From Prorocentrum cordatum (Eukaryota > Sar > Dinophyceae > Prorocentrales > Prorocentraceae): DNA of 64,000 nucleotides. Position 1 is the first letter of the stretch. Each line of letters opens with the position of its first letter. The stretch covers positions 828,586 to 892,585 of the forward strand of contig CAUYUJ010015837.1 of the NCBI GenBank assembly GCA_963575745.1, read 5' to 3'. The notes under the pieces were generated by a model, which saw only the letters and a list, made by a program, of their open reading frames with translations, made no database searches and was not told where the DNA came from. A program made the position numbers and the translations under genes. Below, piece after piece: positions 62,426 through 64,000 of this stretch.

Positions 62426-63051
62426 CTTGGCGAAGAAGTCAGCCCACTCGTTGCCATGAAAATTCTCGGCGGCCCGCTCGGGCTGGCCGAGGAGCGTCTC
62501 GAGGTCGAGGTGCGCAGGGCACCAGCACGCCGCTGGCCTGCTGCGCCTCGTCCCCGCATGCGCATCCGTGAGCGCGAAGGTGGCCTTCAGATGTCCGCGT
62601 ACTCGCTGCCCGAGGCCGCCTGGTCCTCACTCCAGGCGTCGAACTCGCGCGCCAAAGCCGCCAAGGCAGTAACCACGAAGCGGAGGTACGGCATGTGCAG
62701 CAGGGCCTGGTGCAGCGCGTGGCGTTCAGCACGTCCGACTGTCTGGCGCGCACCCAGCAGTGCTCCAAATACCGCACGAAGCAGGAGGCCGTCACAGCTC
62801 ACCTGCACGCAGGCCCACCCACACCTCGTTAACTCTGGCCAAGCCGTCTCATAGCCCGACCCGTCGTGGTACACGATGGTGGTCCTGGAGCTCTCGTCTG
62901 AGGACCAGCCGCCCCACCAGTAGCAGTCCTGGACCCGCGCGGCAGCAGGGACCTCACAGGGCATCCGCGGGATGCCCGTGATGACGTTGAACCTGTCGTT
63001 GTCCTGGTCGCCAGCTCCGATGTGGACTCTCTCCTTGAGCCTGGTGCGCAC
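62390..63051 (-). pseudogene. RNase H of the - strand LINE-type element
   Basis: The 154-codon - frame gives DCYWWGGWSSDE, IVYHDGSGYETAW (first catalytic Asp in DGSG), RCGWACVQV, ARQTVGRAERHALHQAL (catalytic Glu in AERHA) and LRFVVTALAALAREFDAW. Where the third acidic residue is expected (usually TD or SD), the word is VVTALA, so that aspartate is missing. After a frameshift, ENFHGNEWADFFAKVGARLH (near 62395-62455) supplies the final N..AD..AK block. An intact enzyme would digest the RNA template. Confidence 0.7.
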
Positions 63052-63109
63052 CTTGGCAGCCTGCTCAGAGATCGGCTCGATGCCCGAGACGTCCTCCCGC
63101 GAGCCCGTC

Positions 63110-63185
63110 TCCAGGATGGTTGGACACTCGTAGAAATGGTGTCCGCGAGTGCACGTGGGGGACCCCTCGCAGAAGGGGCAGTCCG
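63110..63185 (-). pseudogene. Cys/His cluster before RNase H (- strand element)
   Basis: The - strand frame reads CPFCEGSPTCTRGHHFYECP: a CxxC...H...C cluster equivalent to CVHCGTTGTLWHRFCDC in the element at 926-4126. Directly next to the microsatellite. Confidence 0.6.
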
Positions 63186-63189
63186 GGCT

Positions 63190-63335
63190 GAAGGAAGAGG
63201 AGGAGGAGGAGGAGGAGGAGGAGGAGGAGGAGGAGGAGGAGGAGGAGGAGGAGGAGGAGGAGCGAGGAGCCAGGAGCCAGGAGCGAGGAGCGAGGAGCGA
63301 GGAGCGAGGAGCGAGGAGGCGGAGGGAGGGACATC
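63190..63335. repeat. GGA microsatellite and GAGCGAG 7-bp repeat
   Basis: GAGGAGGAG at 63197-63262, followed by GAGCGAG / GAGCCAG units to about 63320. Confidence 0.92.
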
Positions 63336-64000
63336 AGTTTGGGCACCTCGAAGCAATATCTCAGCGGGTTCAGGTCTTGGGCGAGAGGAACAGCATCGCA
63401 TCCGTCCCTGTGAGACTCGCCAGCCGAGCGTCTGGCCGTCCTGCTGGGTGCTTTTGCTGGCTGCGGAGAAGTGTTTCTGGTGTCCGCCAGTCGTTCCCTC
63501 CACCCCCTCCACCGTGAAACCCTAGTCCTTCTTCGCCTTCGTATTTTCGCCCCGCTATCTGCCCCCGCCCCTGGGCCACCCTCCTTCCATGCTGCCTGCT
63601 CCCCACCTGACTGCTTCGCATTTGTATGTTGGCCTCGCCACATGACCCCCTTGGCTTCCCTCCTTGCTCCCATGCTGCCTGCTCCCCCGTGATTTCCCTC
63701 CGTTTGCTCAGTCTCTGCTTAGTGTGATGATTACCGTGTGCTCCCACGTGGTTGCATCCTTATCCCTCGTGCCCCTCTGTTTGCCCCCCCCCCCCTGCTT
63801 GCTCTCCCCCTTGTTCCCTCTAGTGCCTGCCCCCCTGGTTCCCTCTTCGCTACTCGTTCTCTTCCTGCCTCTCCCCGTTCTCAGCTCCTCCCGGGCTCCG
63901 TCCGTATCCCGCTGCATTTGCCATGGGGGGCTCCCAAACGGTGCGTTGACCGTGCCGTATGTTGAGTCAGTGGGACTTCGGGGTGACCGCACAGTTTGGG
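63336..64000. other. Unassigned right end
   Basis: No gene recognised. C-run at 63787-63798 and pyrimidine-rich sequence between 63520 and 63900; only overlapping short frames. Confidence 0.4.

Larger units (their letters stand above)
61600..63185 (-). mobile_element. LINE-type non-LTR retrotransposon 3' part (RNase H, zinc fingers), - strand
   Basis: Reading leftwards on the - strand: a Cys/His cluster (63185-63110), RNase H (63051-62390) and two C-terminal zinc-finger-like modules (62370-61997 and 61990-61602). This is the same order as the end of the element at 926-4126. The RT part that should lie to the right is not visible; a GGA microsatellite (63190-63330) starts exactly there. Frames change at least twice, so it is a dead fragment. 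Confidence 0.7.

Overview
The window reads as nuclear DNA of a dinoflagellate. No prokaryotic operon, Shine-Dalgarno-led gene series, CRISPR array, tRNA or rRNA was seen. The evidence for a dinoflagellate is GC-rich sequence with sparse genes, many decayed LINE-type and Copia-type retroelements of the kinds common in dinoflagellate genomes, very large amounts of micro- and minisatellite, all recognisable host genes on one strand, and introns that often begin with GC or GA rather than GT and end in AG followed by G. The species cannot be fixed from the sequence alone.

Three host genes are supported, all on the + strand. (1) A gene for ribosomal protein eS25 (RPS25) is split into four small exons at 18232-18294, 27871-27939, 29658-29770 and 34470-34518. 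It spans about 16.3 kb to encode about 97 residues, and a whole Copia retrotransposon (20423-27233) sits in intron 1. (2) A two-exon gene at 35911-37970 encodes a 2-oxoglutarate/Fe(II) dioxygenase-like protein with HxD...H...R residues and a basic tail. The motif layout recalls TET/JBP-type nucleic-acid dioxygenases. (3) A six-exon gene at 45563 to about 50290 encodes a signal-anchored protein with a discoidin (F5/8C) domain and a GH36/melibiase-like glycoside hydrolase barrel. All exon joins are inferred from reading frame, homology and splice-site logic; none has RNA support here.

Layout: 1-4126, LINE-type RT/RNase H/zinc-finger remnant (+); 4190-5730, low-complexity tracts; 5741-13479, old Copia element 1 with diverged LTRs and a 5-bp target duplication; 13485-18230, mostly unassigned sequence with duplications and minisatellites; 18232-34518, RPS25 with repeat-filled introns; 35911-37970, dioxygenase-like gene; 38200-43910, satellites and minisatellites; 45563-50290, glycoside-hydrolase gene; 50318-51140, large CCT and CTGT microsatellites; 51186-53278, a second LINE-type RT remnant of a different kind; 53930-57776, two foldback (inverted) minisatellite structures; 58190-58645, an inverted copy of the composite repeat found in RPS25 intron 3; 60694-61535, GAT-rich microsatellite; 61600-63180, a LINE-type remnant on the - strand; the rest is low-complexity or unassigned.

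The three host genes do not form a pathway. What links them is genome architecture: one direction of transcription, introns flanked by short direct repeats containing AGG, and repeat families shared between introns and intergenic DNA. Long open frames across the microsatellite and minisatellite blocks (often open in several frames at once) are treated as non-coding.
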